Source of the DNA: Embleya sp040605455
Lineage (GTDB): Bacteria; Actinomycetota; Actinomycetes; Streptomycetales; Streptomycetaceae
DNA: 28,521 nt
Assembly (NCBI RefSeq): GCF_040605455.1
Contig: NZ_JBEXCV010000117.1
Location: 1 to 28,521, forward strand
Direction: 5' to 3'
Shown here: positions 1-8,181 of the stretch, piece after piece
Numbering within the stretch: position 1 is the first letter of the stretch
Layout of the letters: each line of letters begins with the position of its first letter
Translations under genes and position numbers: made by a program
The notes under the pieces: model-generated
Databases searched by the model: none
Told to the model about the DNA's origin: nothing
What the model saw: only the letters and a program-made list of their open reading frames with translations

Positions 1-253
1 GCCGCCCGGACGGGCCCGACGTCGACGGCGCGGTCGACTGGGCCTTGCCGGTCGGCACGTCCGCCGGCCGTGTCACGGCCGCGGTCGCACCGGGGTCGAC
101 CGGCGGGGCCGTCGCGGCGGTCGCAGGGCCGCTGCCGTCGGCCTTGTCGTCCTTGGCCTGACAACCCGTCAGTACGGTTGTCCCGAGCACCGAGACGGTG
201 ACGGCGGCGAACAGGGTGCGGGTGCCGGCACGAGTGTGAGTGCGAGTGCGCAC
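1..253 (-). CDS. Putative lipoprotein, N-terminal part (runs off left edge)
   Basis: The minus strand reads GTG CGC ACT CGC from 253 toward 1. It gives a basic N-terminus (MRTRTHTRAGTRT), a hydrophobic stretch (LFAAVTVSVLGTTVL) and a lipobox LTGC, with the Cys at about residue 32. After it comes a low-complexity tail rich in Ala, Pro, Thr and Gly (AKDDKADGSGPATAATAPP...). This is a type II signal peptide followed by a disordered linker, so the product is probably exported and lipid-anchored. A run of G about 8 nt upstream of the GTG can serve as ribosome binding site. The globular part lies outside the window, so no function can be given. It is divergent from valS across a 260-nt region. Confidence 0.7.
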   Translation of the reverse strand, partial: MRTRTHTRAGTRTLFAAVTVSVLGTTVLTGCQAKDDKADGSGPATAATAPPVDPGATAAVTRPADVPTGKAQSTAPSTSGPSGR

Positions 254-382
254 GAAAATCCCCCCGGATTCACGAATTCACGAATACGGGTCCGCCCCGA
301 CCCTCCGACCGATGCCCCCATCGTCGGAATCCGGATACGGCCCATGGCGCAAACTAGCGGTACCCGACACCCGGCAGGGTCG

Positions 383-424
383 CGGTGACACCACGGTGAC
401 AAGGGCGGGACGCCACCGGCGACA
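383..424. promoter_or_regulatory. Direct repeats in the divergent lipoprotein/valS intergenic region
   Basis: CGGTGACA occurs at 383-390 and again at 394-401, an 11-bp period. The related CGGCGACA is at 417-424, 23 bp further on, roughly two more turns. On the minus strand the units read TGTCACCG. Repeats on one face of the helix suit a dimeric or oligomeric regulator. The gene-free stretch 254-513 also holds two tandem copies of TTCACGAA near 269-286, just upstream of the lipoprotein start. The regulator is unknown. Confidence 0.35.
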
Positions 425-501
425 AGCGGTCGGACCGGGCCGTCCCCGAGGCCGCCGGCCGCCCCGCCGCCGGCGCGTCGAAGGCGCCCGCGAGCCTTCC
501 G

Positions 502-514
502 TAGACTGGGGCGG
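502..514 (+). promoter_or_regulatory. valS -10 element, leaderless-type promoter
   Basis: TAGACT at 502-507 matches the actinobacterial -10 consensus TANNNT. It lies exactly 6 nt before the GTG start of valS, so transcription would begin at or next to the start codon. The few G residues between are too close to act as a normal Shine-Dalgarno. No convincing -35 hexamer is visible 16-19 bp upstream. No T-box specifier or terminator structure is evident in the short upstream region. Confidence 0.5.
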
Positions 515-3147
515 TGACCGAGAACACCACTCCCGCAGCCGCTGCCGCCGAGCAGCCGCAGGCCCTTCCCTCCCAGTACACCCCCGCCGAGGTAGAGGGG
601 AAGCTGTACGAGCGCTGGGTAGCCGCGGGTTGGTTCGAGGCCGACGCCAAGAGCGACAAGCCGCCGTACACGATCGTCATCCCGCCGCCGAACGTCACCG
701 GACAGCTGCACCTGGGCCACGCGTTCCAGCACACGCTGATGGACGCGCTCACCCGCCGCAAGCGCATGCAGGGCTTCGAGGCGCTGTGGCTGCCCGGTAT
801 GGACCACGCCGGCATCGCCACCCAGAACGTGGTCGAGCGCGAGCTGGCCAAGGAGGGCAAGTCGCGGCACGACCTGGGCCGCGAGGAGTTCGTGGACCGG
901 GTCTGGCAGTGGAAGGAAGAGTACGGCGGCAGGATCCTCGGCCAGATGCGTCGCCTCGGCGACGGCGTGGACTGGTCGCGTGAGCGCTTCACCATGGACG
1001 AGGGCCTGTCCCAGGCCGTGCAGACCATCTTCAAGCGGCTCTACGACGACGAGTTGATCTACCGCGCCGAGCGGATCATCAACTGGTGCCCGCGCTGTCT
1101 GACCGCGATCTCCGACATCGAGGTCGAGCACCAGGACGACGACGGCGAACTGATCTCGATCCGCTACGGCGACGGCGACGACGCGATCGTGGTGGCCACC
1201 ACGCGCGCCGAGACCATGCTCGGCGACACCGCCGTCGCGGTGCACCCGAGCGACGAGCGGTACGCGCACATGGTCGGCACCGAGATCGAACTGCCGCTCA
1301 CCGGGCGGCGGATCCCGATCGTGGCGGACGAGCACGTGGACCCCGAGTTCGGCACCGGCGCGGTCAAGGTGACCCCGGCGCACGACCCGAACGACTTCGA
1401 GATCGGCCGTCGGCACAACCTGCCGATGCCCTCGGTCATGAACGAGCGGGCGATCATCACGGTGCACGGCCCGTTCGAGGGCCTGGACCGCTACGAGGCG
1501 CGTTTCGCGATCGTGGCCGCGCTGCGCGAGCAGGGTCGGATCGTCGCCGAGAAGCGCCCGTACACGCACGCGGTCGGGCACTGCTCGCGCTGCAAGACCA
1601 CGGTCGAGCCGCGACTGTCGATGCAGTGGTGGGTCAGGGTCGAGCCGCTGGCAAGGGCCGCCGGCGACGCGGTGCGCGACGGCCGGGTGGCCATCCACCC
1701 GCAGGAGCTGGCCGGGCGCTACTTCGGCTGGGTCGACAACATGCACGACTGGTGCATCTCGCGGCAGCTGTGGTGGGGCCACCGGATTCCGGTCTGGTAC
1801 GGCCCGAACGGCGAGACGATCTGCGTGGGCCCGAACGACGAGGCGCCCACCGGCGAGGGCTGGACGCAGGACACCGACGTGCTCGACACGTGGTTCTCCT
1901 CCGCGCTGTGGCCGTTCTCCACGCTGGGCTGGCCCGAACAGACCGCCGACCTGGCCAAGTTCTATCCGACCGACGTGCTGCTCACCGGGCACGACATCAT
2001 CTTCTTCTGGGTCGCCCGGATGATGATGTTCGGGCTGTACGCGATGGACGGGCAGGCGCCGTTCCACACCATCACGCTCACCGGCCTGGTCCGCGACCAG
2101 TTCGGCAAGAAGATGTCCAAGTCGTTCGGCAACGTGGTCGACCCGATCGACTGGATGGACGCGTACGGCACCGACGCGCTGCGCTTCACCCTGGCCCGCG
2201 GCGCCAACCCGGGCACCGATGTGCCGATCGGCGAGGACTGGGTCCAGGGCTCGCGCAACTTCTGCAACAAGATCTGGAACGCCACCCGGTTCGCGCTGAT
2301 GAACGGCGCCACCGTCGAGGGCCCGATGCCGGCCGCCGAGCAGCTGTCGGCGACCGACCGCTGGATCCTGTCCCGGCTGGACGCGGTCGTGGCCGAGGTG
2401 GACGCGTACTACGAGGACTACCAGTTCGCCAAGCTCTCCGACACGCTGTTCCACTTCGCCTGGGACGAGGTGTTCGACTGGTACGTCGAACTGGCCAAGC
2501 TGCCGCTGAACGGCGACGACGAGGCCGCCGCACAGGCCACCCGGCGGGTCCTGGGCCACGTGCTGGACGTGACGCTGCGACTGCTGCACCCGATCGTGCC
2601 GTTCGTGACCGAGGAGCTGTGGACCACGCTCACCGGCGGCGAGTCGCTGGTGGTCGCCCAGTGGCCGACCCCGAGCGGGTTCGCCGACCCGGCCGCCGAG
2701 GCCGAGATCACCACGCTCCAGCAGGTGATCACCGAGGTTCGCCGGTTCCGCTCGGACCAGGGCCTCAAGCCCGGTCAGCGGGTGCCGGCCAACATCTCGC
2801 TCGCGGGCACCGCGATCGCCGCGCACGAGGCGGCGCTTCGTCAGCTGGCCCGCTGCACGCCGGCCGGCGAGGGCTTCACGGCGACCACGTCCTTCCCGGT
2901 CGCGGGCGCCGTGATCGAGCTGGACCTGTCCGGCGCGATCGACTTCGCCGCCGAGCGCAAGCGCCTGTCCAAGGACCTGGCCGAGGCGGAGAAGGTCCGC
3001 GACGTGAATACCAAGAAGCTCGGCAACGCGGGCTTCCTGGCCAAGGCCGCCCCCGATGTGGTGGACAAGGTCCGGGACAAGCTGACCGGCGCCGAGGCCG
3101 ACATCGAACGCATCAAGGGCCAGCTGGACCGGCTGCCCACCGCCTGA
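514..3147 (+). CDS. valS: Valine-tRNA ligase
   Basis: Charges tRNA-Val with valine in the cytoplasm, as a class I synthetase. The 877 residues fit the family. The HIGH motif is HLGH at residues 66-69 after PPNVTG, and KMSKS is at 533-537. The CP1 editing domain, which hydrolyses mischarged Thr-tRNA, shows TTRAET at 229-234 and the AHDPNDFEIG loop. Two CxxC pairs (CPRC, CSRC) suggest zinc sites, WWGHRIP and DTWFSSALWP are ValRS hallmarks, and the C-terminal 65 or so residues are a charged coiled coil for tRNA binding. The GTG start at 514 is favoured by family length and by the -10 six bases upstream. Several long open frames in other frames across this gene are codon-bias shadows. Confidence 0.98.
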   Translation: MTENTTPAAAAAEQPQALPSQYTPAEVEGKLYERWVAAGWFEADAKSDKPPYTIVIPPPNVTGQLHLGHAFQHTLMDALTRRKRMQGFEALWLPGMDHAGIATQNVVERELAKEGKSRHDLGREEFVDRVWQWKEEYGGRILGQMRRLGDGVDWSRERFTMDEGLSQAVQTIFKRLYDDELIYRAERIINWCPRCLTAISDIEVEHQDDDGELISIRYGDGDDAIVVATTRAETMLGDTAVAVHPSDERYAHMVGTEIELPLTGRRIPIVADEHVDPEFGTGAVKVTPAHDPNDFEIGRRHNLPMPSVMNERAIITVHGPFEGLDRYEARFAIVAALREQGRIVAEKRPYTHAVGHCSRCKTTVEPRLSMQWWVRVEPLARAAGDAVRDGRVAIHPQELAGRYFGWVDNMHDWCISRQLWWGHRIPVWYGPNGETICVGPNDEAPTGEGWTQDTDVLDTWFSSALWPFSTLGWPEQTADLAKFYPTDVLLTGHDIIFFWVARMMMFGLYAMDGQAPFHTITLTGLVRDQFGKKMSKSFGNVVDPIDWMDAYGTDALRFTLARGANPGTDVPIGEDWVQGSRNFCNKIWNATRFALMNGATVEGPMPAAEQLSATDRWILSRLDAVVAEVDAYYEDYQFAKLSDTLFHFAWDEVFDWYVELAKLPLNGDDEAAAQATRRVLGHVLDVTLRLLHPIVPFVTEELWTTLTGGESLVVAQWPTPSGFADPAAEAEITTLQQVITEVRRFRSDQGLKPGQRVPANISLAGTAIAAHEAALRQLARCTPAGEGFTATTSFPVAGAVIELDLSGAIDFAAERKRLSKDLAEAEKVRDVNTKKLGNAGFLAKAAPDVVDKVRDKLTGAEADIERIKGQLDRLPTA

Positions 3148-3156
3148 CCCGACCGG

Positions 3157-3192
3157 CCGCGCGGCCCGGGCACACCCACCCGGGTCGCGCGG
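3157..3192 (+). terminator. GC-rich hairpin after valS
   Basis: Arms at 3157-3170 and 3179-3192 pair over 14 bp with a single G.U wobble around an 8-nt loop. It starts 9 nt after the valS stop and has no U tract, as is common for actinobacterial terminators. It may only partly separate valS from folC, which begins about 50 nt further on. Confidence 0.5.
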
Positions 3193-3242
3193 GCGGCCAC
3201 CCCTCAAGCAACCCCAGCTCCCGCAGAACTCGATCAGAACCG

Positions 3243-4691
3243 GTGACACCTGTGACAGACCCCGCCGAGGCACTGGCCGCACAGCGCGCCGTCGAGGCCG
3301 AGCTGATCGGGCGCTGGCCCGAGACGAAGCTCGACCCGTCCACCGACCGCGTGGTCGCGCTGATGGACGTCCTCGGCGAACCCCAGCGGGCGTACCCGGT
3401 CATCCACATCACCGGCACCAACGGCAAGACCAGCACCGCCCGGATGATCGAGGCGCTGCTGCGCGCCTTCCAACTGCGCACCGGCCGCTACACCAGCCCG
3501 CACGTGGAGTCGATGACCGAGCGGATCAGCCTGGACGGCGAGCCGATCGACGCCGAGCGGTTCGTCGAGACCTACCGCGACATCGAGCCCTACATCGACA
3601 TCGTCGACGCCGCCCAGCCGCACCGACTGTCCTTCTTCGAGGTGCTCACCGCGATGGCGTACGCGGCGTTCGCCGACGCGCCGGTGGACGTCGCGGTGGT
3701 CGAGGTCGGCATGGGCGGCACGTGGGACGCGACCAACGTGGTCGACGGCACGGTCGCCGTGGTCACCCCGATCGCGGTGGACCACGCCGCCCGCCTGGGC
3801 GGCACGCCCGGCGAGATCGCGGTGGAGAAGGCCGGGATCATCAAGAAGGACAGCCTGGTCGTGCTGGCGCAGCAGCCGGTGGACGCGGCCGAGGCGCTGA
3901 TCCGGCGCGCGGTCGAGGTGGACGCGACGGTGGCTCGCGAGGGCATGGAGTTCGGCGTGGTCCGGCGCGACCTGGCGGTCGGCGGCCAGTTGCTCACCCT
4001 GCGCGGCCTGGCGGGGGAGTACGACGACGTCTTCCTGCCGCTGCACGGCAGCCACCAGGCGCACAACGCCGCGGTCGCGCTGGCCGCGGTGGAGGCGTTC
4101 CTGGGCGTCGGCGTGGCCGACCGTCCCGGGCTCACCAGTGGCGGCGCGCTGAACGCCGACCTGGTCCGCGAGGCGTTCGCGTCGGTTACCTCGCCGGGTC
4201 GGCTCGAGATCGTCCGGCGCAGCCCCACCGTCCTGATCGACGCCGCGCACAACCCCGCCGGCGCCCTGGCCGCCGCTCAGGCGATGACCGATTCGTTCGA
4301 CTTCCGGCACCTGGTCGGGGTGATCGGCGTGATGGGCGACAAGGACGTCCGGGGTGTTCTCGAAGCGCTCGAACCGGTGCTCGCCGAGGTAGTGGTGACG
4401 CAGAACTCGCAGCCGCGCGCGATGCCGGTCGACGAACTCGCCGCGCTCGCGGTCGAGGTGTTCGGCGCGGACCGGGTCGAGGTGCAGCCGAGCCTGCCGG
4501 ACGCCATCGAGGCCGCCGTCACGCTCGCCGAGGAGGAGGGCGACCTCGGCGGCGCGGGCGTGCTGATCACGGGCTCCGTGGTCACCGTCGGCGAGGCCCG
4601 CGTGCTTCTCAAGGGCGGTGAACCGGGCGCGGGCCCGGGCACCGGCCCGGCCGGCGGGAGCGGCGGCAACCGCAACGGAAGGGACGCCTGA
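3243..4691 (+). CDS. folC: Folylpolyglutamate synthase / dihydrofolate synthase
   Basis: Adds glutamate to (dihydro)folate using ATP and may also make dihydrofolate from dihydropteroate. It is a Mur-ligase family member of 482 residues from GTG 3243; GTG 3252, giving 479 residues, is an equally possible start because neither has a clear ribosome binding site. Seen in the sequence: the P-loop GTNGKTS at about residues 58-64, SPHVESMTERI, the magnesium/folate region FFEVLTAMAYAAF with EVGMGG, the LHGSHQAHN segment, and C-terminal LIDAAHNPAGA with GVMGDKD. The tail is Gly/Pro-rich and probably disordered. The reading frame is open far upstream through valS, but the extension is arginine-rich shadow sequence. 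The following gene starts 2 nt after the stop, so the two are cotranscribed. Confidence 0.95.
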   Translation: MTPVTDPAEALAAQRAVEAELIGRWPETKLDPSTDRVVALMDVLGEPQRAYPVIHITGTNGKTSTARMIEALLRAFQLRTGRYTSPHVESMTERISLDGEPIDAERFVETYRDIEPYIDIVDAAQPHRLSFFEVLTAMAYAAFADAPVDVAVVEVGMGGTWDATNVVDGTVAVVTPIAVDHAARLGGTPGEIAVEKAGIIKKDSLVVLAQQPVDAAEALIRRAVEVDATVAREGMEFGVVRRDLAVGGQLLTLRGLAGEYDDVFLPLHGSHQAHNAAVALAAVEAFLGVGVADRPGLTSGGALNADLVREAFASVTSPGRLEIVRRSPTVLIDAAHNPAGALAAAQAMTDSFDFRHLVGVIGVMGDKDVRGVLEALEPVLAEVVVTQNSQPRAMPVDELAALAVEVFGADRVEVQPSLPDAIEAAVTLAEEEGDLGGAGVLITGSVVTVGEARVLLKGGEPGAGPGTGPAGGSGGNRNGRDA

Positions 4692-4693
4692 GC

Positions 4694-5029
4694 ATGCGCG
4701 CGCTGTGTTCGACCCACCTGATCGGCCAAGCCCTGGTGATCTGTCTCGCCGCGCTGGTGGCGATGCAACTCACCGACATCTCCACCGGCGTGTTGTGGGC
4801 GGTCGCCGGACCGTCCGCCCTCGTGTGCGTCTTGCTGTGCGCCAAGCTCGGCCGGCCGTGGGCCATCACCGCGGGCTGGGTGCTCCAACTCGGCCTGTTC
4901 CTGACCGGTTTCGTGGTCCCGATGATGTTCCTGATCGGCGTGGTGTTCGCCGCGATCTGGTATGGCTGCGTCCGCGTCGGGCGAGTCATCGACGCCGCCA
5001 AGGCGGCCCGGACGGCCACCGCGGGCTGA
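4694..5029 (+). CDS. Small integral membrane protein, DUF4233-like
   Basis: A 111-residue protein with about four hydrophobic helices: LIGQALVICLAALVAM, GVLWAVAGPSALVCVLL, PWAITAGWVLQLGLFLTG, and VVPMMFLIGVVFAAIWYG. A short basic cytoplasmic tail follows. Its size and its place directly after folC match the DUF4233 family of actinobacteria, which has no assigned function. The ATG at 4694 is preceded by GGAAGGGA at the end of folC, with a 2-nt intergenic gap, so it is likely translated from the folC transcript. The role is unknown; the linkage to folC and ndk is positional only. Confidence 0.85.
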   Translation: MRALCSTHLIGQALVICLAALVAMQLTDISTGVLWAVAGPSALVCVLLCAKLGRPWAITAGWVLQLGLFLTGFVVPMMFLIGVVFAAIWYGCVRVGRVIDAAKAARTATAG

Positions 5030-5069
5030 GTCGCGACATACGGCCGAAAGGTCGACGCGTTACCCCGGA

Positions 5070-5075
5070 TAGGCT
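5070..5075 (+). promoter_or_regulatory. Candidate -10 for ndk
   Basis: TAGGCT matches TANNNT and would give a leader of about 65 nt before the ndk GTG. No good -35 is seen at the right distance. TTGACC lies further down at 5083-5088, but it has no clear -10 partner. Confidence 0.35.
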
Positions 5076-5147
5076 CAGGGCGTTGACCGTTCGTCGGGTC
5101 GCAAGTGCGTACCCGTACCCCCTCTTCGAGGAAGCAAGGAGCCAAAC

Positions 5148-5558
5148 GTGTCCGAGCGCACGCTCGTCCTGGTCAAGCCGGACGGAGTCCGGCGCGGTCT
5201 CGTCGGCGAGGTCATCGGCCGCATCGAGCGCAAGGGCTTCACCCTGGCCGCGCTCGACCTGCGGGTGATGGATCGCGAGACGATCGAGCGGCACTACGCC
5301 GAACACGAGGGCAAGCCGTTCTACGCTCCGCTCGTGGAGTTCATGACCTCGGCCCCCTCCGTGGCGCTGATCGTCGAAGGCGAGCGGGTGATCGAGTCCT
5401 TCCGCGTGCTCGCCGGCGTCACCGACCCGATCAAGGCGCTGCCGGGCACCATTCGCGGCGACTTCGCCACGATCACCCGGGAGAACATCGTGCACGGCTC
5501 CGACTCGTCGGAATCCGCCGAGCGCGAGATCAAGAACTTCTTCCCCGAACACGCCTGA
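5148..5558 (+). CDS. ndk: Nucleoside diphosphate kinase
   Basis: Transfers the gamma phosphate of ATP to other nucleoside diphosphates through a phosphohistidine. It has 136 residues, the usual bacterial length. The active-site His is H116 in NIVHGSDS. The N-terminal ERTLVLVKPDGVRR, the loop YAEHEGKPFY and the C-terminal AEREIKNFFP are all canonical. The GTG start is supported by AAGGAG a few bases upstream. It appears to be transcribed from its own promoter in the 118-nt gap after the DUF4233 gene and is followed by two hairpins, so it probably forms a single-gene unit. Confidence 0.98.
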   Translation: MSERTLVLVKPDGVRRGLVGEVIGRIERKGFTLAALDLRVMDRETIERHYAEHEGKPFYAPLVEFMTSAPSVALIVEGERVIESFRVLAGVTDPIKALPGTIRGDFATITRENIVHGSDSSESAEREIKNFFPEHA

Positions 5559-5559
5559 C

Positions 5560-5595
5560 GATCCGGTCGCGGCGCCCGGTGCGCCGCGCCGGATC
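5560..5595 (+). terminator. ndk terminator hairpin 1
   Basis: The right arm of the inverted repeat begins at 5581. Fifteen base pairs form, with one bulged T in the left arm, around a short loop. It starts directly after the ndk stop and has no U tract. Confidence 0.6.
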
Positions 5596-5617
5596 GATCG
5601 GTGATCCCCGCCGTGAC

Positions 5618-5669
5618 GATCCCCGAAGGCCGCGCGACGCGCGCGGGCTGCGCGGGGGATCAATTTTTT
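5618..5669 (+). terminator. Second terminator after ndk, with U run
   Basis: GATCCCC at 5618-5624 pairs with GGGGATC at 5655-5661. Between them an inner CCGCGCG/CGCGCGG stem can form. Six T residues follow at 5664-5669, making it look like a classical intrinsic terminator, which is uncommon in DNA this GC-rich. Another GATCCCC at 5603-5609 could compete for the right arm. Confidence 0.5.
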
Positions 5670-5840
5670 CGCGACCACACCATGCGGGACTCCGCGCGAC
5701 CCGCCGGGGTGCCTCAACGGGCCCCGACCGTGCGCTGTTAGAGGGAAATCCCTCCACTTGCCGCGCGTGGCACGCAACCCCTTGCCCCGTGATCACGTCA
5801 TGGTGGATGGAGGGTGCAGCCGTGCCCCGGTACGTCGCGG

Positions 5841-5869
5841 TTTTGCCGCTGGTACACCGTGCCTACGAT
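5841..5869 (+). promoter_or_regulatory. Candidate upstream mreB promoter
   Basis: TACGAT at 5864-5869 fits the -10 consensus. TTTTGC at 5841-5846 sits 17 bp upstream as a weak -35. It would give a leader of roughly 85 nt for mreB. It is independent of the start-proximal -10 at 5951. Confidence 0.35.
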
Positions 5870-5950
5870 TGTGGTCGGTCGATCCGGCGTTCTTGGTACG
5901 ACGTCCCTCGGCCGGCTCATGTCCTCATGGCTACGAGCTCGGGAAGGCCC

Positions 5951-5963
5951 TAGGTTCTTTATA
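5951..5963 (+). promoter_or_regulatory. Start-proximal -10 of mreB (leaderless-type)
   Basis: TAGGTT at 5951-5956 is followed by exactly 6 nt and then the mreB ATG at 5963, the same geometry as at valS. The nearest purine-rich sequence, GGAAGG at 5942-5947, lies 15 nt before the ATG, too far for a good Shine-Dalgarno. A leaderless transcript, in addition to a longer one from 5864, is therefore plausible. Confidence 0.4.
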
Positions 5964-6994
5964 TGGCGAACAACTTGTCGTTCATCGGTCGTGACATGGC
6001 GGTCGACCTCGGTACGGCCAACACGCTGGTGTACGTCAGAGGCCGCGGCATCGTGCTGAACGAGCCGTCGGTGGTCGCCAAGAACACCACTACCGGGGGC
6101 ATCCTGGCGGTGGGCGCCGAGGCGAAGAAGATGATCGGCCGCACGCCCGGCAACATCGTGGCGATCCGGCCGCTGAAGGACGGCGTGATCGCCGACTTCG
6201 AGATCACCGAGCGCATGTTGCGCTACTTCATTCTCAAGGTGCACCGTCGTCGCTACCTGGCCCGTCCGCGCGTGGTGATCTGCGTGCCCTCGGGCATCAC
6301 CGGTGTCGAGCGCCGCGCCGTGGTCGAGGCGTCCAGCCAGGCCGGGGCGCGCAGCGTGCACATCATCGAGGAGCCGATGGCCGCCGCGATCGGCGCCGGT
6401 CTGCCGGTGCACGAGGCGACCGGCAACATGGTCGTCGACATCGGTGGCGGCACCACCGAGGTCGCGGTGATCTCGCTCGGCGGCATCGTCACCGCCCAGT
6501 CGATCCGGGTGGCCGGCGACGAGTTGGACAACGCGATCATCGGCTACGTCAAGAAGGAGTACTCGCTGCTCCTGGGCGAGCGCAGTGCCGAGGAAATCAA
6601 GATGTCGATCGGCTCGGCCTTCGACCTCGGTGAGGACGAGCACAGCGAGATTCGTGGCCGCGACCTGGTCAGCGGCCTGCCCAAGACGATCGTGATCTCC
6701 ACCTCGGAGGTCCGCAAGGCGATCGAGGAACCGGTCAACACCATCGTGGACGCGGTCAAGAGCACGCTCGACCAGTGTCCGCCCGAACTCGCCGGCGACG
6801 TGATGGATCGTGGCATCGTGCTCACCGGCGGCGGCGCCCTGCTGCGCGGCCTCGACGAGCGACTGCGCACCGAGACCGGGATGCCGATCCACATCGCCGA
6901 CAACCCGTTGGACTCGGTGGCTCTGGGCGCGGGCAAGTGCGTCGAGGAGTACGAGAAGCTCCAGCAGGTATTGGACGCCCAACCGCGCCGCTGA
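5963..6994 (+). CDS. mreB: Rod shape-determining protein MreB (actin homologue)
   Basis: Polymerises under the membrane with ATP. In streptomycetes MreB is linked to spore-wall and aerial-hypha wall synthesis rather than rod shape. The product has 343 residues, the usual length. Nucleotide-fold motifs are visible: phosphate-1 DLGTANT at about 15-21, phosphate-2 DIGGGTTEVAV from about 159, and the adenosine motif GIVLTGGGALLRG near 287. The N-terminus MANNLSFIGRDMAVDLG matches Streptomyces MreB, supporting the ATG at 5963. It is first in the mre cluster, but a 112-nt gap with a hairpin separates it from mreC, so part of its transcription may stop there. Confidence 0.98.
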   Translation: MANNLSFIGRDMAVDLGTANTLVYVRGRGIVLNEPSVVAKNTTTGGILAVGAEAKKMIGRTPGNIVAIRPLKDGVIADFEITERMLRYFILKVHRRRYLARPRVVICVPSGITGVERRAVVEASSQAGARSVHIIEEPMAAAIGAGLPVHEATGNMVVDIGGGTTEVAVISLGGIVTAQSIRVAGDELDNAIIGYVKKEYSLLLGERSAEEIKMSIGSAFDLGEDEHSEIRGRDLVSGLPKTIVISTSEVRKAIEEPVNTIVDAVKSTLDQCPPELAGDVMDRGIVLTGGGALLRGLDERLRTETGMPIHIADNPLDSVALGAGKCVEEYEKLQQVLDAQPRR

Positions 6995-7035
6995 CCGAGG
7001 ACGCGGGGGCGGTCGCTCGGATCGCCGCCCACCGC

Positions 7036-7057
7036 GTTCGGCCCGGCACGGCCGAAC
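7036..7057 (+). terminator. mreB-mreC intercistronic hairpin
   Basis: GTTCGGCC at 7036-7043 and GGCCGAAC at 7050-7057 form a perfect 8-bp stem with a 6-nt loop. There is no U tract. It could be a partial terminator or an mRNA-stability element that makes mreB more abundant than the downstream genes. Confidence 0.4.
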
Positions 7058-7106
7058 ACCACAACTGCCCAAGCGCCGCAACGTACGAAAGGGGCGGGCG
7101 CGCATC

Positions 7107-8177
7107 GTGAGGGACTCCCGGCACGGTCGGCTGGTCCTCGTGCTGCTGCTAGCGATCTCTTTCGCCCTCATCACCGTGGACATCCGCGGTGGCCGGAACT
7201 CGCCCATCGCGAACGTCCGCGATTGGGCCTCGGCCGTGTTCGGTCCCGCCGAACGCGGCGTGTCCGCCGCAGTGGACCCCGTCGGCCGGGCCGTGAACGC
7301 GGTCAAGGACGCGGGATCCCACGAGGGCGAGAAGAAGCGCCTGCAGGACGAGAACGCCAAGCTTCGTCAACAGGTGGACAACATCGAGTTCGACCGCAAC
7401 CGTGCGGCCGAATTGGACAAACTGCTCAAGGTCTCCTCGGCCGGGCAGTACAAGATCAAGCCCGCGCGAGTGGTCGCCGTCGGGCCCGCGCAGGGCTTTT
7501 CCTGGACGGTCACCATCGACGCGGGCGCGGGCGACGGCATCAAGCCGGACATGACCGTGGTCAACGGCGACGGACTGGTCGGCCGGGTGACCCATGTGGG
7601 TCCGATGACCGCGACCGTGCTGCTCGCCACCGACCCCGGATTCGCGGTCGGCTCGCGACTGGCGGGATCGATGGAAATAGGGATCACCTCCGGCCGCGGC
7701 GACAAGCCGATGAACCTCAAGCTGCTCAACGGCCAGGCCAACGTCAAGAAGGGCGACCGGCTGGTGACGTTCGGCTCGCAGGGCGGCAAGCCGTTCGTGG
7801 CGGGCGTGCCGGTGGGCGAGGTCGCCGAGGTGCGCAACACCCCGGGAGAACTCACCCGCAGCGTCGAGGTGAAGTCGTACGTGCACTTCTCCAGCCTGGA
7901 CACGGTGGGCGTGGTGATCGAGCCGCCGCGCACCGATCCGCGCGACGCGGTGCTGCCGCCGCTCGCCCAGGAGGTCGCCGCGCCACCGAGTACTCCGCCG
8001 GCCCCGCCGGCCCCACCCGTGTCGCCCACCGCCACCGAGCCGCCCAAGGGCACCACGGCCGCCAGGCCACCCGCCGGCGGCACCCGGAGCAACAACGCGA
8101 ACGCGGCCGACCCCGGCGCCGACGGCCGCCGCAAGCCGCCGCCCGGCGGCACGACCCCACCGACCGGAAGGGACTGA
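7107..8177 (+). CDS. mreC: Rod shape-determining protein MreC
   Basis: A bitopic membrane protein that links MreB inside the cell to penicillin-binding proteins outside. From GTG 7107 it has 356 residues. A short basic N-terminus is followed by one transmembrane helix (LVLVLLLAISFALITV, about 9-24), a coiled coil (about 72-108, GEKKRLQDENAKLRQQV) and the beta-rich MreC domain (about 118-275, ending VGVVIEP). The last 75 or so residues are Pro/Ala/Thr-rich and probably disordered outside the membrane. The frame is open further upstream, but MRDSRHGRL is the expected N-terminus and the extension resembles shadow sequence. The ribosome binding site is weak (AAAGGGG about 13 nt upstream). mreD starts 4 nt after the stop. 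Confidence 0.95.
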   Translation: MRDSRHGRLVLVLLLAISFALITVDIRGGRNSPIANVRDWASAVFGPAERGVSAAVDPVGRAVNAVKDAGSHEGEKKRLQDENAKLRQQVDNIEFDRNRAAELDKLLKVSSAGQYKIKPARVVAVGPAQGFSWTVTIDAGAGDGIKPDMTVVNGDGLVGRVTHVGPMTATVLLATDPGFAVGSRLAGSMEIGITSGRGDKPMNLKLLNGQANVKKGDRLVTFGSQGGKPFVAGVPVGEVAEVRNTPGELTRSVEVKSYVHFSSLDTVGVVIEPPRTDPRDAVLPPLAQEVAAPPSTPPAPPAPPVSPTATEPPKGTTAARPPAGGTRSNNANAADPGADGRRKPPPGGTTPPTGRD

Positions 8178-8181
8178 GACG

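Larger units (their letters stand above)
5596..5962 (+). other. Gene-free region before mreB
   Basis: Apart from the features listed separately, no ORF here has convincing codon bias. The stretch holds a second terminator (5618-5669), a 14-nt palindrome GAGGGA-AA-TCCCTC at 5741-5754, a candidate promoter at 5841-5869 and a -10 element just before mreB. Its base composition is less GC-rich than the flanking genes, consistent with a regulatory region. The palindrome could be an operator or a short hairpin; nothing identifies its partner. Confidence 0.5.

Noticed and set aside
254..513. T-box riboswitch before valS
   Set aside because: No specifier loop, T-box sequence or terminator pair was found, and the -10 next to the GTG leaves no leader.
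1086..3242. Upstream in-frame extension of folC overlapping valS
   Set aside because: The translation is arginine-rich shadow sequence. Family length and the P-loop position place the folC start at 3243 or 3252.
169..3282. 1037-codon open frame antisense to valS
   Set aside because: It is a shadow of GC-rich codon bias: the product is Arg/Gly/His/Val-rich low complexity, while the + strand frame is an unmistakable valine-tRNA ligase.
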